Assembly (NCBI GenBank): GCA_013286165.1
Contig: JABDGF010000003.1
Coordinates: forward strand, 3,526-67,525
Origin: Acidobacteriota bacterium
GTDB taxonomy: Bacteria; Acidobacteriota; Terriglobia; Acidiferrales; UBA7541
DNA length: 64,000 nucleotides
Direction of reading: 5' to 3'
Every line of letters starts with the position of its first letter. Position 1 is the first letter of the stretch. Both the position numbers and the translations under genes were made by a program. The notes below the pieces were generated by a model that was given only the letters and a program-made list of their open reading frames with translations, was not told the DNA's origin and made no database searches. Positions 16,574 to 24,959 of the stretch are shown piece after piece.

Positions 16574-17587
16574 ATGAAACCAGCACTGATATTGCACGGC
16601 GGCGCGTGGGCGATTCCCGACGACGCGGTGGAAGACTGCCGCAAAGGGATTCGACGGGCGCTCGAGTCGGGATGGAAAGTTTTGTCGTCTGGCGGCGCGG
16701 CGATCGATGCGGTGCAGGCGGCGATTGTGATTCTGGAAGATGATGTGACGTTCGATGCGGGCGTGGGAGCGCATTTGAATGCGGCGGGGCGCGTGCAGCT
16801 GGACGCGATCCTGATGGATGGCGCGACGCTGAAGGCGGGCGCAGTGGCGGCGGTGGAGCGCGTGAAAAATCCGATCCTGCTCGCGCGCAAGGTGCTCGAG
16901 AAAAGCGAGCACATGATGCTGGTGGGCGATGGCGCGGAACGCTTTGCGGAGTCGCACGGCGTGGCGATGTGCGAGCCGGAGGCGCTGGTAATCGAGCGGG
17001 AGCGCGTAGCTTGGTCGAAATGTATTGGGAGCGCGCACGCGGCGGAACATCACGTGGGCCACGAAAGCGGGACGGTGGGCGCGGTGGCGATCGACCGGAG
17101 CGGGCACATGGTGGCGGGAACTTCGACGGGTGGGACGTGCTGCAAGCTGCCGGGGCGAGTGGGCGATTCGCCTTTGATCGGATGCGGGTGCTACGCGGAT
17201 CAAGAGGCGGGCGGGATTTCGTGCACGGGGCACGGCGAAGGCATCATGAAAATTGTGATGGCGAAGATGGCGGCGGATTTATTGGCGGGGGCGGAGAGCG
17301 CGGGGAGTTCGTCGAAGAAGCGACGCGTGAGTGCGGGGCGGGCGCGGGTCACAATGGCAAAGACCACTGCTGCGGCGGGCGCGGCGGGTGATGGAGCGCA
17401 GAATACGGCGCAGTTTGTGGCGGATGCGTGCGTTAGGAAGCTTGAGCATCGGGCGCACACGACCGGTGGATTGATTCTGCTGGATCGTGAGGGGAACCCG
17501 GGGGCGGCATTTAATACGCCGCGGATGGCTTACGGGTTTGTGGATGCGGAGGGGAGATTTAAGGTGTTTCCGGCGGCGGTGCGGTAG
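16574..17587 (+). CDS. iaaA: Isoaspartyl peptidase / plant-type L-asparaginase (Ntn hydrolase)
   Basis: The protein has 337 residues from ATG 16574 (MKPALILHGGAW). It begins with the family motif LILHGGAW. The self-cleavage site is at GHESGTVGAVAID, where Thr becomes the N-terminal nucleophile of the beta chain, followed by AGTSTGG and RVGDSPLIGCGCYAD. Family members cleave isoaspartyl dipeptides and asparagine. About 45 residues rich in Ala, Gly, Ser and Lys (from AGAESAGSSSKKRR) are inserted in the beta chain near the C-terminus, before TTGGLILLDREG. That insertion is unusual and probably a surface loop. Confidence 0.9.
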   Translation: MKPALILHGGAWAIPDDAVEDCRKGIRRALESGWKVLSSGGAAIDAVQAAIVILEDDVTFDAGVGAHLNAAGRVQLDAILMDGATLKAGAVAAVERVKNPILLARKVLEKSEHMMLVGDGAERFAESHGVAMCEPEALVIERERVAWSKCIGSAHAAEHHVGHESGTVGAVAIDRSGHMVAGTSTGGTCCKLPGRVGDSPLIGCGCYADQEAGGISCTGHGEGIMKIVMAKMAADLLAGAESAGSSSKKRRVSAGRARVTMAKTTAAAGAAGDGAQNTAQFVADACVRKLEHRAHTTGGLILLDREGNPGAAFNTPRMAYGFVDAEGRFKVFPAAVR

Positions 17588-17606
17588 GTCTCCAAGGACG
17601 TCAACA

Positions 17607-17635
17607 GCACACAGGCGAACTCCAGCCTGTGCCAC
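17607..17635. repeat. REP-like hairpin, family A
   Basis: CACACAGGCGAACTCCAGCC continues into TGTGCCAC. This is a clean copy with the stem CAGGC/GCCTG, placed just behind the asparaginase gene. Confidence 0.65.
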
Positions 17636-17687
17636 TTACTTTCTTACCCAAAATGTTTTGTGGTGCGGCTGAAATCTATGCCAGCAC

Positions 17688-18020
17688 TTAGAATTTTGCT
17701 TTGATGCGGCTGAAAAGCGACGCTGGCGAATTTGAACTTTTCGGTGGGGCGCTCGTCGCGGCCGAGGCTTGCGCAACCGGTTGAGCTTGGGCAGCGGCCT
17801 GTGCGGACGGCTGCGGCTGAGCCGCGGGCTGAGCTTGCGCCTGGGCTTGCGGAGGCGCGGCTTTGGGGCCTTCGCCCATTTTGTACTGGCTGCTCTCGCC
17901 GGGCGTGCCTGCGGGGCATCCGACGCCGAAGCACGGGCCGGTGTAATGAATCAGCGAGCAGCCGGACAGGCTGGCGGCGCACGCTGCGACCACAAGAGTT
18001 CCGCTGATGCGCTTTCGCAT
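17688..18020 (-). CDS. Small lipoprotein with Gln/Ala/Pro-rich tail
   Basis: The protein has 110 residues from ATG 18020, with GGTGAGGGG 5 bases upstream; the longer track ORF reads back into the methyltransferase region. The N-terminus MRKRISGTLVVAACAASLSGC is a lipoprotein signal with lipobox LSGC. The mature part has a second short Cys pair (GPCFGVGCPAG) and then a low-complexity QAQAQPAAQPQPSAQ stretch of about 50 residues. No domain is recognised. It is probably anchored in the membrane facing the periplasm. It is 158 bases downstream of the methyltransferase-like gene on the same strand. Confidence 0.75.
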   Translation of the reverse strand: MRKRISGTLVVAACAASLSGCSLIHYTGPCFGVGCPAGTPGESSQYKMGEGPKAAPPQAQAQAQPAAQPQPSAQAAAQAQPVAQASAATSAPPKSSNSPASLFSRIKAKF

Positions 18021-18178
18021 ATTCCCCTCACCCACAGTTTGAACTTCGCGGAAATCGACGAGGATGCTGGGTACAGCATGGCATGAAAGCGTCGAGTGGA
18101 AGGGGGATTCGCGGATGTTCGCTGCGTAAACGCCAGCAAATGGAAGGCGAAGAATTTCGCGAAAAGTACAGGCGAAGG

Positions 18179-18778
18179 TTAGGAGAAACGCGGGAGGAAG
18201 AAACCGGTGTGGCGCACGTGTTCGTCGAAGGCCGGACCGAATTCGGCGGAGAGATAGGACTCTTCTTTTTTTGCCTTTCGGGCGAAGCCAATGAGGATCA
18301 GGAAGAAGGCGAGGATGGCGCGGAGTTCGCCGATGGCGAGCGCGTCGCCGACGATGATGAGCAGGATGCCGGTGTAGATCGGGTGGCGGATGAACTTGTA
18401 GGGGCCCCGGCGGATCAGGGTGTGGCCTTCTTTGATTTGGACTTCGGCGCTCCAATTGGTGCCGAGGATGAGGCGCGCCCAGATGGCGAAGGCGGAGCCG
18501 AACAGGGCTAGGCCGGCGCCAGTCCAGCCGATCCAAGGGAGGTTGGGGATGATTTGCGTGCCGAGGCCGAAGAGGCCCTTGCTTTCGCGCATAAGTAGAA
18601 ACGCGCCGATGAAGAGGAAGATTAGGTGGCTCCAGCGATCGCTGCGGGATTCAACGTGAGCGGGGCGCTTTGCGGTAAACCAGAAGGCGAACCAGACGAG
18701 GGCGAGGGCGGACCAGGCGACGTAAATCCATTCGGCGGGGCCGAAGGTGGTGGGATTGAGGTGGGAAAGGTGGGGCAT
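18179..18778 (-). CDS. Isoprenylcysteine carboxyl methyltransferase-like membrane protein
   Basis: The 199-residue frame starts at ATG 18778 (MPHLSHLNP); upstream codons of the track ORF are not protein-like. Four to five hydrophobic helices are visible. The conserved C-terminal region LIRRGPYKFIRHPIYTGIL is the RHPxY signature of the ICMT/phospholipid methyltransferase superfamily, which binds S-adenosylmethionine. A downstream KKEESYLSAEFG motif is the expected E-E/L-x-FG tail. The substrate of bacterial members is mostly unknown. The start lacks a clear ribosome site. Confidence 0.85.
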   Translation of the reverse strand: MPHLSHLNPTTFGPAEWIYVAWSALALVWFAFWFTAKRPAHVESRSDRWSHLIFLFIGAFLLMRESKGLFGLGTQIIPNLPWIGWTGAGLALFGSAFAIWARLILGTNWSAEVQIKEGHTLIRRGPYKFIRHPIYTGILLIIVGDALAIGELRAILAFFLILIGFARKAKKEESYLSAEFGPAFDEHVRHTGFFLPRFS

Positions 18779-18811
18779 GGGTGCGAGGTATTTTACAGCG
18801 AGTTGGGAGCG

Positions 18812-18855
18812 GGGAGAGATCCTTCGGCCGATGAATCGGCCTCTGGATGACGGGC
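18812..18855. repeat. REP-like hairpin, family B (ATCCTTCGGCC...GGATGACGG)
   Basis: GAGAGATCCTTCGGCCGATG continues to AATCGGCCTCTGGATGACGG. The inner stem CGGCCGAT/ATCGGCC is clear. Two more copies occur near 28.9 kb and 30.6 kb. Confidence 0.65.
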
Positions 18856-18895
18856 ATTGTTTCAAATTGTCCGTGAGACCAAGGCAAACGCAACT

Positions 18896-18924
18896 GCACA
18901 CAGGCGAAGTCCAGCCTGTGCCAC
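18896..18924. repeat. REP-like hairpin, family A
   Basis: CACACAGGCGAAGTCCAGCC followed by TGTGCCAC, nearly identical to the copy at 17.6 kb and 40 bases from a family B copy. Confidence 0.65.
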
Positions 18925-18994
18925 TCGAAGATCGCTGCAAATGTGTTGGGTGGACCGACGTCGTGATTGCCAGGATTGAGGTGGGTGGTCGAAA

Positions 18995-19021
18995 GAGGAC
19001 CGCCAGGGTGGCTGTCCGACG
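18995..19021. repeat. Family D repeat, exact inverted copy of 62097-62123
   Basis: The 27 bases starting GAGGACCGCCAGGGTGGCTG recur without a mismatch as the reverse complement 43 kb away. GCCA and TGGC arms give a small dyad. It sits just upstream of the PLP-enzyme gene. Confidence 0.7.
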
Positions 19022-19084
19022 CGCTGCGCGCGTCGCCAAAATGGGGCTTGCTTGCGTGGGCGCTGAGGCGCAATCTTCGCGGCT

Positions 19085-20269
19085 ATGAAAAGGAAAATGC
19101 GCGTTCGGAAGTTGGCGGATTCTACTTTGGCGATTCATGCGGGGGAGGAGAAGTTTGGGGTGGCGGGGCCGGTGGGAACGGCGATCGCGCGGACCTCGAC
19201 GTTTACATTCGCGGATACGGAGCAGATGAAGCAGTGGGCTGAGGGCAAGGGTTCGCACTTTATCTATACGCGATACGGCAATCCGACGCTGGCGGTGGCA
19301 GAAAAGAAAATTGCGGCGCTCGAAGGTGCGGAGGATGCGTTGGTGACGGCGTCGGGAATGGCGGCGATTTCGAGCGCGCTGCTCGGTGTGCTGCAGGCGG
19401 GCGACGAACTGATCGCTACGCTGTCGCTCTACGGCGGAACGTACCGGCTGATGCGCGATATTTTTCCGCGGATGGGGATCAAGGTGAAGTTCGTCGGGAC
19501 GGACCTGGCGGCAATCGAGAAGCTGGTGACGCCGCGAACCAAGGCGCTCTACATCGAGACGCCGACGAATCCGGCGCTGCGCGTGGTGGATTTGAAGCGT
19601 GCGGTGAATTTTGCGAAAGAATGGGATTTGGTGTCGCTCGTCGATAACACGTTTGCGAGCCCGGTGCTGCAAAAGCCGATTGGAATGGGATTCGACGTGG
19701 TGCTGCACAGCGCGACGAAATATCTGGGCGGGCATTCGGACATTCTGGCGGGAGCGGCGGCGGGAAAGAAATCGCTGATCGAGAAAGCGCGGCAGATGGT
19801 GATTTATCTGGGCGGGTCAATGGATCCGGAGGTCGCGTTTTTGTTGATCCGCGGAATGAAGTCGCTCGAGGTGCGGATGGAGCAGCAATGCAAGACGGCG
19901 ATGGCTGTGGCGAAATATTTGGAGAAGCATCCGAAGGTCAGCCGGGTGCACTTCCCTGGGCTCGCGTCGCATCCGGATCATAAGTTGGCGAAGCGGCAGA
20001 TGAAGGGATTCGGCGCGATGATGGCGTTCGATATGAAGGGCGAGCTTGCGGCGGCGCGGCGATTCTGTGAGCGGACGCGGGTGTTTTTACTGGCGGCGAG
20101 TTTGGGGGGAGTGGAGTCGCTGGTGTTGCTGCCGGTGTATTCGTCGCACTACAACATGTCTGCGGCGGAATTGAAGGCGGCGGGGATTGAGGCGGGGACG
20201 GTGCGGGTTTCGATTGGGCTCGAGGATGCGGGGGATTTGATTGAGGATTTGCGGCAGGCGTTGGCGTGA
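19085..20269 (+). CDS. Cys/Met metabolism PLP-dependent enzyme (methionine gamma-lyase / sulfhydrylase type)
   Basis: The 394-residue length is normal for the family. The N-terminal block LADSTLAIHAG and Y-x-R-x-GNP (IYTRYGNPTL) bind the PLP phosphate of the partner subunit. The cofactor pocket has ASGMAAISSAL and VDNTFASPVLQKP, and the Schiff-base lysine is in LHSATKYLGGHSD. The C-terminus has SLGGVESL and the substrate-carboxylate arginine in GTVRVSIGLEDAGDL. Reactions in this group include gamma-synthase, gamma-lyase and O-acylhomoserine sulfhydrylase; sequence alone does not choose between them. A second Met lies 4 codons in, so the start is uncertain by 12 bases. Confidence 0.9.
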   Translation: MKRKMRVRKLADSTLAIHAGEEKFGVAGPVGTAIARTSTFTFADTEQMKQWAEGKGSHFIYTRYGNPTLAVAEKKIAALEGAEDALVTASGMAAISSALLGVLQAGDELIATLSLYGGTYRLMRDIFPRMGIKVKFVGTDLAAIEKLVTPRTKALYIETPTNPALRVVDLKRAVNFAKEWDLVSLVDNTFASPVLQKPIGMGFDVVLHSATKYLGGHSDILAGAAAGKKSLIEKARQMVIYLGGSMDPEVAFLLIRGMKSLEVRMEQQCKTAMAVAKYLEKHPKVSRVHFPGLASHPDHKLAKRQMKGFGAMMAFDMKGELAAARRFCERTRVFLLAASLGGVESLVLLPVYSSHYNMSAAELKAAGIEAGTVRVSIGLEDAGDLIEDLRQALA

Positions 20270-20287
20270 GAATTACAAAATCAAAGG

Positions 20288-20335
20288 CACACCCCGCTGA
20301 GAGCGGGGTGCAGACAGGCTGAGAGCCTGTCCCAC
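20288..20335. repeat. Compound hairpin repeat, family A variant
   Basis: Two hairpins stand side by side: CCCCGCTGAGAGCGGGG, then ACAGGCTGAGAGCCTGT followed by CCCAC. The second is a perfect family A stem. The position between two convergent genes would also suit a terminator, but there is no T tract. Confidence 0.6.
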
Positions 20336-20629
20336 TCAGTCGGATTTTATGGGGGCGGGCGAAACGGGTGAGGAGTCGTCGTTGTCGTCGGGTTGGGATG
20401 AGCCGGGGGCGGGGACGTCATCGGCTTCGACTTGCGCTACTCGGCGGTCGTGTTCGGCGCGCGAGATAATTCCCTGCTTCAAGGCGTCGTCGAGAGCTTC
20501 GATGCGTTCGCGGGCTTTGCGCGAAAGCGCGTGCGGCTTCGGTTCGCGATGGACGAGCGTGAGAATCAGCAACGCGCCGAGAACGGCGAGCACCGACAAC
20601 ACTCCGATTTTTTTAGCCGTGTTCTTCAT
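20336..20629 (-). CDS. Small single-span membrane protein with SHOCT-like segment
   Basis: The 97-residue protein begins with a basic end and one hydrophobic helix (IGVLSVLAVLGALLILTLV). Residues 40-68 (IEALDDALKQGIISRAEHDR) fit the pattern of a SHOCT-like segment: leucine/alanine heptads, then a G-I-I turn and acidic helix. The end is acidic and Pro/Ser-rich. No function is assigned to such proteins. It converges with the PLP-enzyme gene. Confidence 0.55.
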   Translation of the reverse strand: MKNTAKKIGVLSVLAVLGALLILTLVHREPKPHALSRKARERIEALDDALKQGIISRAEHDRRVAQVEADDVPAPGSSQPDDNDDSSPVSPAPIKSD

Positions 20630-20816
20630 GTTTCCGCGGATTACTTCCCGAACTTTCCCGAACTGGCACTAGCGCGAGCAACCGGATACCCGGCCTGGCG
20701 AGTCGAAGCTTGAGGCGCGCCGGTCGATATTGGGCAGATGGCGTAAAGGCAGGGCGACACTGGGGCAGGGCCAGCCTGGGGGCAGAAGTACGCCGTGGTA
20801 AAGCTCATTTACGGGT

Positions 20817-20822
20817 TATAAT
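20817..20822 (+). promoter_or_regulatory. Candidate -10 box (TATAAT) before the wHTH-TPR gene
   Basis: A consensus TATAAT stands 58 bases before the start codon at 20880. The -35 position is poor (GTGGTA at 16 bases), so an activator may be needed or the match may be chance. Confidence 0.35.
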
Positions 20823-20879
20823 CTCAGCCAAGCGGCCTCGGCAATCGACAGTTAGGGACAAGTCGGGACATCTAGGGAA

Positions 20880-22349
20880 ATGGGCGAGCATAACGAGGAC
20901 CAGCAACGTCCCGGCACTCGGTCTGATAATTCACCAGGAAAACGGCAGGATAGGCGGACAGATCAGCGCCTGGATACCTGGAAAGAGATCGGCGCGTTTT
21001 TTGGACGCGACGAGCGGACCGTAAAGCGTTGGGAAGATCAGCGCGGATTGCCTGTGCACCGCGTCCCGGGCAGCGGCCGGGGCAGCGTGTACGCGTATGC
21101 CAGCGAGCTGTCTGAATGGCTGAAGACGGCGGACACGCGCGTGTCCGTAACGGCGACGGTGGAAGAAGCCGTAGCCGGGCCGGAGACCGCTGAGCTTCCG
21201 GCTGTGGAAGAGGCAGTCACCTCCCCTGAAATTTCAGAAACACTTCCCCTCGAAGAAAAGCGCAGCAAGCGGCCGTGGATGTTTGTGGCGGCAGGCGTGG
21301 TGCTGGCCGGCCTTTTGGGCGGACTTTGGATCTATAAGACCGGCGGAGCTTCAGCGACAAAGGCTAGCGCGCGCGCCGTGGATCCGCAGGCGCAGGAACT
21401 TTACCTGCGCGGAATTTATTACTGGCACAAGCGGACGCCGGAAGGGCTGACGCAGGCCGTCGATTATTTCACGCAAGCGATCGTGCGCGACCCGAATTAC
21501 GCGCCGGCTTACGTGGGCCTGGCGGATTGCTACAACCTGCTTCGTGAATACACGAAGATGCCGCCGGATCAGGCGTATCCGCGGGCGAAGGCGGCGGCGG
21601 AACGCGCGATCGCACTGGACGATTCCCTTTCCGGAGCGCACAGTTCGCTGGCGTTTGTGGATTTCTACTGGTCGTGGGACGCGGTGGCTGCGGAACGCGA
21701 GTTTAAGCGGTCGCTGGAACTCGATCCGAACTCGGTGGTGGCGCATCACTGGTACGCGACTTTCTTGATGCACATGGGGCGGTTCAAGGAAGCGCTGGAG
21801 CAGATCGAGGTCGCGCAGAAGCTGGACCCGTCTTCGATTTCGGCGCTGGCGGATAAGGGCGCGATTCTGGAGTATGTGACGGGGCGCGAGGACGCGATCA
21901 AGCTGGAGAAGGAACTGGAGACGTCCGATCCGAATTTCCTTTCGCCGCATACGTATCTCTCGGGAATGTACTTCCGCCAGAAGAATTACGCCGCGGCGGT
22001 GCAGGAGATGCGGAAATACGCGGAGTTGATCAAGGACGACGGATTATTGAGTGTCGCCGCGGCCGCTGAAAAGGGGCTTGCAGCGGGTGGGCGCGAAGGC
22101 ATGCTGAAGGCGATGATCGCCGAGCAGCAAAAACTCTACGCCGAAGGGAAATTTTCGCCGTATCTGCTGGCGGACACGGAGGCGCAAGTGGGCGACAAGC
22201 AGGCGGCGATGAAGTATCTCGCGGAAGCGCTGGCGAAACACGACGAGCGGATGATCGCGATACGGATCGATGACAATTTCGCGGATTTGCGGTCGGACCC
22301 GGCGTTTCAGAAGATGGTGGAGCAGGTTGGGTTGCCGCCGTATCAGTAA
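20880..22349 (+). CDS. Winged-HTH / transmembrane / TPR regulator
   Basis: The 489-residue protein has three parts. Residues 30-80 form a MerR-type winged helix (RLDTWKEIGAFFGRDERTVK, then RWEDQRGLPVHRVPG) that should bind DNA. One membrane helix lies near 137-156 (WMFVAAGVVLAGLLGGLWI). The remainder is a run of tetratricopeptide repeats (for example AVDYFTQAIVRDPNYAPAYV and EFKRSLELDPNSVVAHHWYA). This layout is frequent in Terriglobia, where many paralogues exist, and implies a membrane-tethered DNA-binding protein with an outer protein-interaction surface. Its target genes are unknown. AGGGA lies very close to the ATG. Confidence 0.85.
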   Translation: MGEHNEDQQRPGTRSDNSPGKRQDRRTDQRLDTWKEIGAFFGRDERTVKRWEDQRGLPVHRVPGSGRGSVYAYASELSEWLKTADTRVSVTATVEEAVAGPETAELPAVEEAVTSPEISETLPLEEKRSKRPWMFVAAGVVLAGLLGGLWIYKTGGASATKASARAVDPQAQELYLRGIYYWHKRTPEGLTQAVDYFTQAIVRDPNYAPAYVGLADCYNLLREYTKMPPDQAYPRAKAAAERAIALDDSLSGAHSSLAFVDFYWSWDAVAAEREFKRSLELDPNSVVAHHWYATFLMHMGRFKEALEQIEVAQKLDPSSISALADKGAILEYVTGREDAIKLEKELETSDPNFLSPHTYLSGMYFRQKNYAAAVQEMRKYAELIKDDGLLSVAAAAEKGLAAGGREGMLKAMIAEQQKLYAEGKFSPYLLADTEAQVGDKQAAMKYLAEALAKHDERMIAIRIDDNFADLRSDPAFQKMVEQVGLPPYQ

Positions 22350-22436
22350 GAGTTCCCTTCCTTACTAGAGTCGAGCCTTCAAAACTTCCGTGCATGATGT
22401 TTCGAGAGCACGTTGGGGTGTGTCTAAGCGAGGAAG

Positions 22437-22500
22437 GCACGGCGACTGACGTCGCCGCAATGCAAAGCGGTAGACCGCTGCGCGGGCTCCCGGACTCTAA
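22437..22500. repeat. Single-arm copy of family C
   Basis: GGCGACTGACGTCGCC is a hairpin and is followed by GCAAAGCGGTAG and, at the outer end, CGGACTCTAA. The same order of blocks forms the right arm of the element at 14.9 kb. The inverted partner arm is absent here. Confidence 0.6.
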
Positions 22501-22530
22501 AATGAGCGGTGCTTGAGTTGAGGCTTGCCG

Positions 22531-22694
22531 CGCACCCTTTTGAGCAGAAAAGGGTGCGGCACCCGGAAAGGCAACGGCTGCCGGGTCGATGCTTGGCCGC
22601 ATCGACCCGCCCTCACAGACGGAACTTGGTGTCCCTTTTCAGGCAATAGCGGGTACGGCAGGGCCATTGACCCGGTCGGGGTGACCTCGTAAGC
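22531..22694 (+). ncRNA. Structured leader of the lytic transglycosylase gene, candidate cis-regulatory RNA
   Basis: An 11-base perfect stem (CGCACCCTTTT with AAAAGGGTGCG, 22531-22558) is followed by two competing hairpins. ACCCGG 22561-22566 can pair with CCGGGT 22581-22586. GGGTCGATGC 22583-22592 can instead pair with GCATCGACCC 22599-22608. They share bases and cannot both form. The region ends with GACCTCGTAAGC, which resembles the 3-prime core of ydaO-type c-di-AMP riboswitches (ACCUCGUAAGC), a class known to control cell-wall hydrolases. The other ydaO blocks are not convincingly present, so the class is not assigned. Confidence 0.35.
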
Positions 22695-22821
22695 TTTGCG
22701 ATGCGGCGTAGGGAGTAGTAGAGCCTGCGCTCGGTCGGCAGCGCCACGGTTTTCCGCTCTCATTCGAGAGATGGGAGAACCCGGCTCAGCCGATAAGGAT
22801 TTTGGGGGCAGAGGACGACCG

Positions 22822-24720
22822 ATGCGCTCGACGGCGATTGTCTGGGCTGTGCTGATTGCGGGAACGGTGACGCTGTCGAGTTGCGAAGAGTCCGCTTCGC
22901 CGCAGCACGCCAAGGCGCATGCGCCGGCGCTGGTGCCCGCTCCGACTGCTCAATTCGCCACGATTGATCTCCCGCAGTTTCCCGAACGAGCTTCCCTGCT
23001 GGGCCTGACCGACACGCGGCCGCGCATCGACATTCTGGTGGCGACGGCGCAGGCGCGATTTGACGCCGCGCAGAAAGAATACAAAGCGCAGCAGTTTGAA
23101 AAGGCGCACGCGGATTACAACGCGGTGGTGGGAATCATCCAGGAGAGCGGATTCCAGCCGGACGCGGACCCGCGGCTTTCCGAGCTGCTCGATCAGACGG
23201 GCGAAGCGCTGCATTCCTACGATGTGAACGCGGAGCAGGACCAGGAAGCGGATGAAGGCGACGACGCGGCGCAGACGCCAGCGAATCCGCTGGATGCGTT
23301 TGCTTCGATGACGCTGCCGCCGGGCGATCCTCGGCTTGCGGCGCGAGCAGAGCAAGAAATTGTGCGAGTGCCGCACGATCTGCCGCTGACGGTGAACGAT
23401 TCAGTGCTGCAGTATTTGAGTTATTTCTCGTCGCCGAAGGGACGCGCGACGGTGGCGCATGGCATCGACCGTTCGGGACGTTACACGGACATGATCCGGC
23501 GCGTACTGAAGGAAGAAGGCGTGCCGCTGGATTTAATGTACCTGGCGCAGGCCGAGTCGGCATTTCAGCCGGTGGCGGTTTCGAACAAGGGGGCGCGCGG
23601 GATTTGGCAGTTCATGCCGTATCGCGGCGAAGAGTACAACCTCGACCGGACGTACTGGGTGGACGAGCGCAGCGATCCTGAAAAGGCGACGCGTGCGGCG
23701 GCGCGGCATTTGCGCGACCTGTACGACATGTTCGGCGATTGGTATCTGGTTATGGCGGCGTACAACTCGGGCCCGATGAATGTAACCAAGGGCATCGAGC
23801 GGACCGGTTACGCGGATTTCTGGGATTTGCAGCGGCTGCATGCGCTGCCCAAGCAAACGCAGAACTACGTGCCGATCATTATTGCGCTCGCGCTTGTGGG
23901 CAAAGACCCGGCGCTTTACGGCGTGGAAGTGGCGCCGGACAAGCCGACGATGACGGACGTGGTGAAGCTGGGGCATTCGATCGATCTGCGCCTCGTGGCC
24001 GATGCGACGGGCGCGGACGTGTACGATTTGCGCGAGATGAATCCGGAGCTGCTGCGCAACGTGACGCCGGCCGATCCGAACTGGGAATTGAAATTGCCGG
24101 AGGGCACGGCGACGAAGTTTGACGGCGTGATCCAGCAGGTGCCGGTGGATAAGTGGACCAGCTGGCGGCTACACACGGTGACGCAGGGCGAAACGCTGGG
24201 CGACATCGCGAGCCACTATCACGTGACGGTCGGGGCGGTCGAGGCGGCGAATCACCTGGAAGCGCATGCGGTGGTGCCGGCTGGATTTTTGCTGAACGTG
24301 CCGACGGCGCCGGTGGCGGTGAAGCTGGTGCACTACACAGTTTCGCGCGGCGACACGCTGGAAAGTATCGCGGACCGGTTCGATGTGACCGTGCCGGAGC
24401 TGAAGAAGTGGAACAAGATTCGCGGGGCTTCGGTGCCGCGCGGCGCGCATTTGAAGATTTACGAGGGCGGGATTACCCCGGATAAGCTGAGTGCGCCGAG
24501 GGCGAAGTCGGCTTCTGCGGCGGACTCGGGCGCGGGCGTCGAGAACGTGTCAAATACGTCTGGCGGCGGCACGACGGTGACGCACAAGGTGCGGCAGGGC
24601 GAAACGCTTTACAGCGTGGCACATACGTACAAGACGACCGTTGAGATCCTGCGGGCGGACAATCCCTTCCTGAATGACGAGCCGCTGAAGACGGGCGACG
24701 TGCTGACCATCCGGCGCTAG
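22822..24720 (+). CDS. mltD: MltD-like membrane-bound lytic transglycosylase with three LysM repeats
   Basis: The protein has 632 residues. ATG 22822 gives a lipoprotein signal (AVLIAGTVTLSSC), whereas the longer track start does not. The SLT domain spans about residues 210-350, with the catalytic glutamate in YLAQAESAFQP and the family blocks GARGIWQFMP and AAYNSGP. Three LysM modules follow (VTQGETLGDIASHY, VSRGDTLESIADRF, VRQGETLYSVAHTY), which bind peptidoglycan glycan strands. It cleaves the MurNAc-GlcNAc bond to form anhydro ends, from the outer membrane or the periplasmic side of a membrane. The leader of about 470 bases is unusually long and structured. Confidence 0.92.
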   Translation: MRSTAIVWAVLIAGTVTLSSCEESASPQHAKAHAPALVPAPTAQFATIDLPQFPERASLLGLTDTRPRIDILVATAQARFDAAQKEYKAQQFEKAHADYNAVVGIIQESGFQPDADPRLSELLDQTGEALHSYDVNAEQDQEADEGDDAAQTPANPLDAFASMTLPPGDPRLAARAEQEIVRVPHDLPLTVNDSVLQYLSYFSSPKGRATVAHGIDRSGRYTDMIRRVLKEEGVPLDLMYLAQAESAFQPVAVSNKGARGIWQFMPYRGEEYNLDRTYWVDERSDPEKATRAAARHLRDLYDMFGDWYLVMAAYNSGPMNVTKGIERTGYADFWDLQRLHALPKQTQNYVPIIIALALVGKDPALYGVEVAPDKPTMTDVVKLGHSIDLRLVADATGADVYDLREMNPELLRNVTPADPNWELKLPEGTATKFDGVIQQVPVDKWTSWRLHTVTQGETLGDIASHYHVTVGAVEAANHLEAHAVVPAGFLLNVPTAPVAVKLVHYTVSRGDTLESIADRFDVTVPELKKWNKIRGASVPRGAHLKIYEGGITPDKLSAPRAKSASAADSGAGVENVSNTSGGGTTVTHKVRQGETLYSVAHTYKTTVEILRADNPFLNDEPLKTGDVLTIRR

Positions 24721-24959
24721 GCGCCGCTTGATTGGCTGCGTGACGAATCGCACGTCGCGACCACATGTTAGCAAGCCCTTCCCTTTCAATACCTTAGATG
24801 CCAGGCTGCGTTGTTTGGCGTTCCGGCGTGCTGTTTTGCTTCAAAAAAATGTCGCAAAAATGGGGCTTTCCTCCCTTGCGCTTCGCGCGAAATTTCGTTA
24901 CACCATTTGTGAGCGCCGAGACTGATACGAAGTTCAGGCCGGGACCCAGGAGGATTCCG

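Noticed and set aside
17688-18536. 282-codon version of the lipoprotein ORF
   Set aside because: The upstream part overlaps the methyltransferase-like gene. The strong ribosome site and lipoprotein signal fix the start at 18020.
18179-19735. Track ORF of 518 codons as one protein
   Set aside because: Only the last 199 codons resemble a protein family. The upstream part is antisense of the PLP enzyme and contains repeat DNA.
20288-20335. Rho-independent terminator between the PLP-enzyme gene and the small membrane protein gene
   Set aside because: Two good hairpins but no T tract on either side; the CACA...CCCAC frame marks it as a family A repeat unit.
22437-22500. c-di-GMP-I riboswitch suggested by GCAAAGC
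   Set aside because: The GCAAAGC block belongs to the family C repeat that also occurs at 14.97 kb; the other conserved blocks of that riboswitch are missing.
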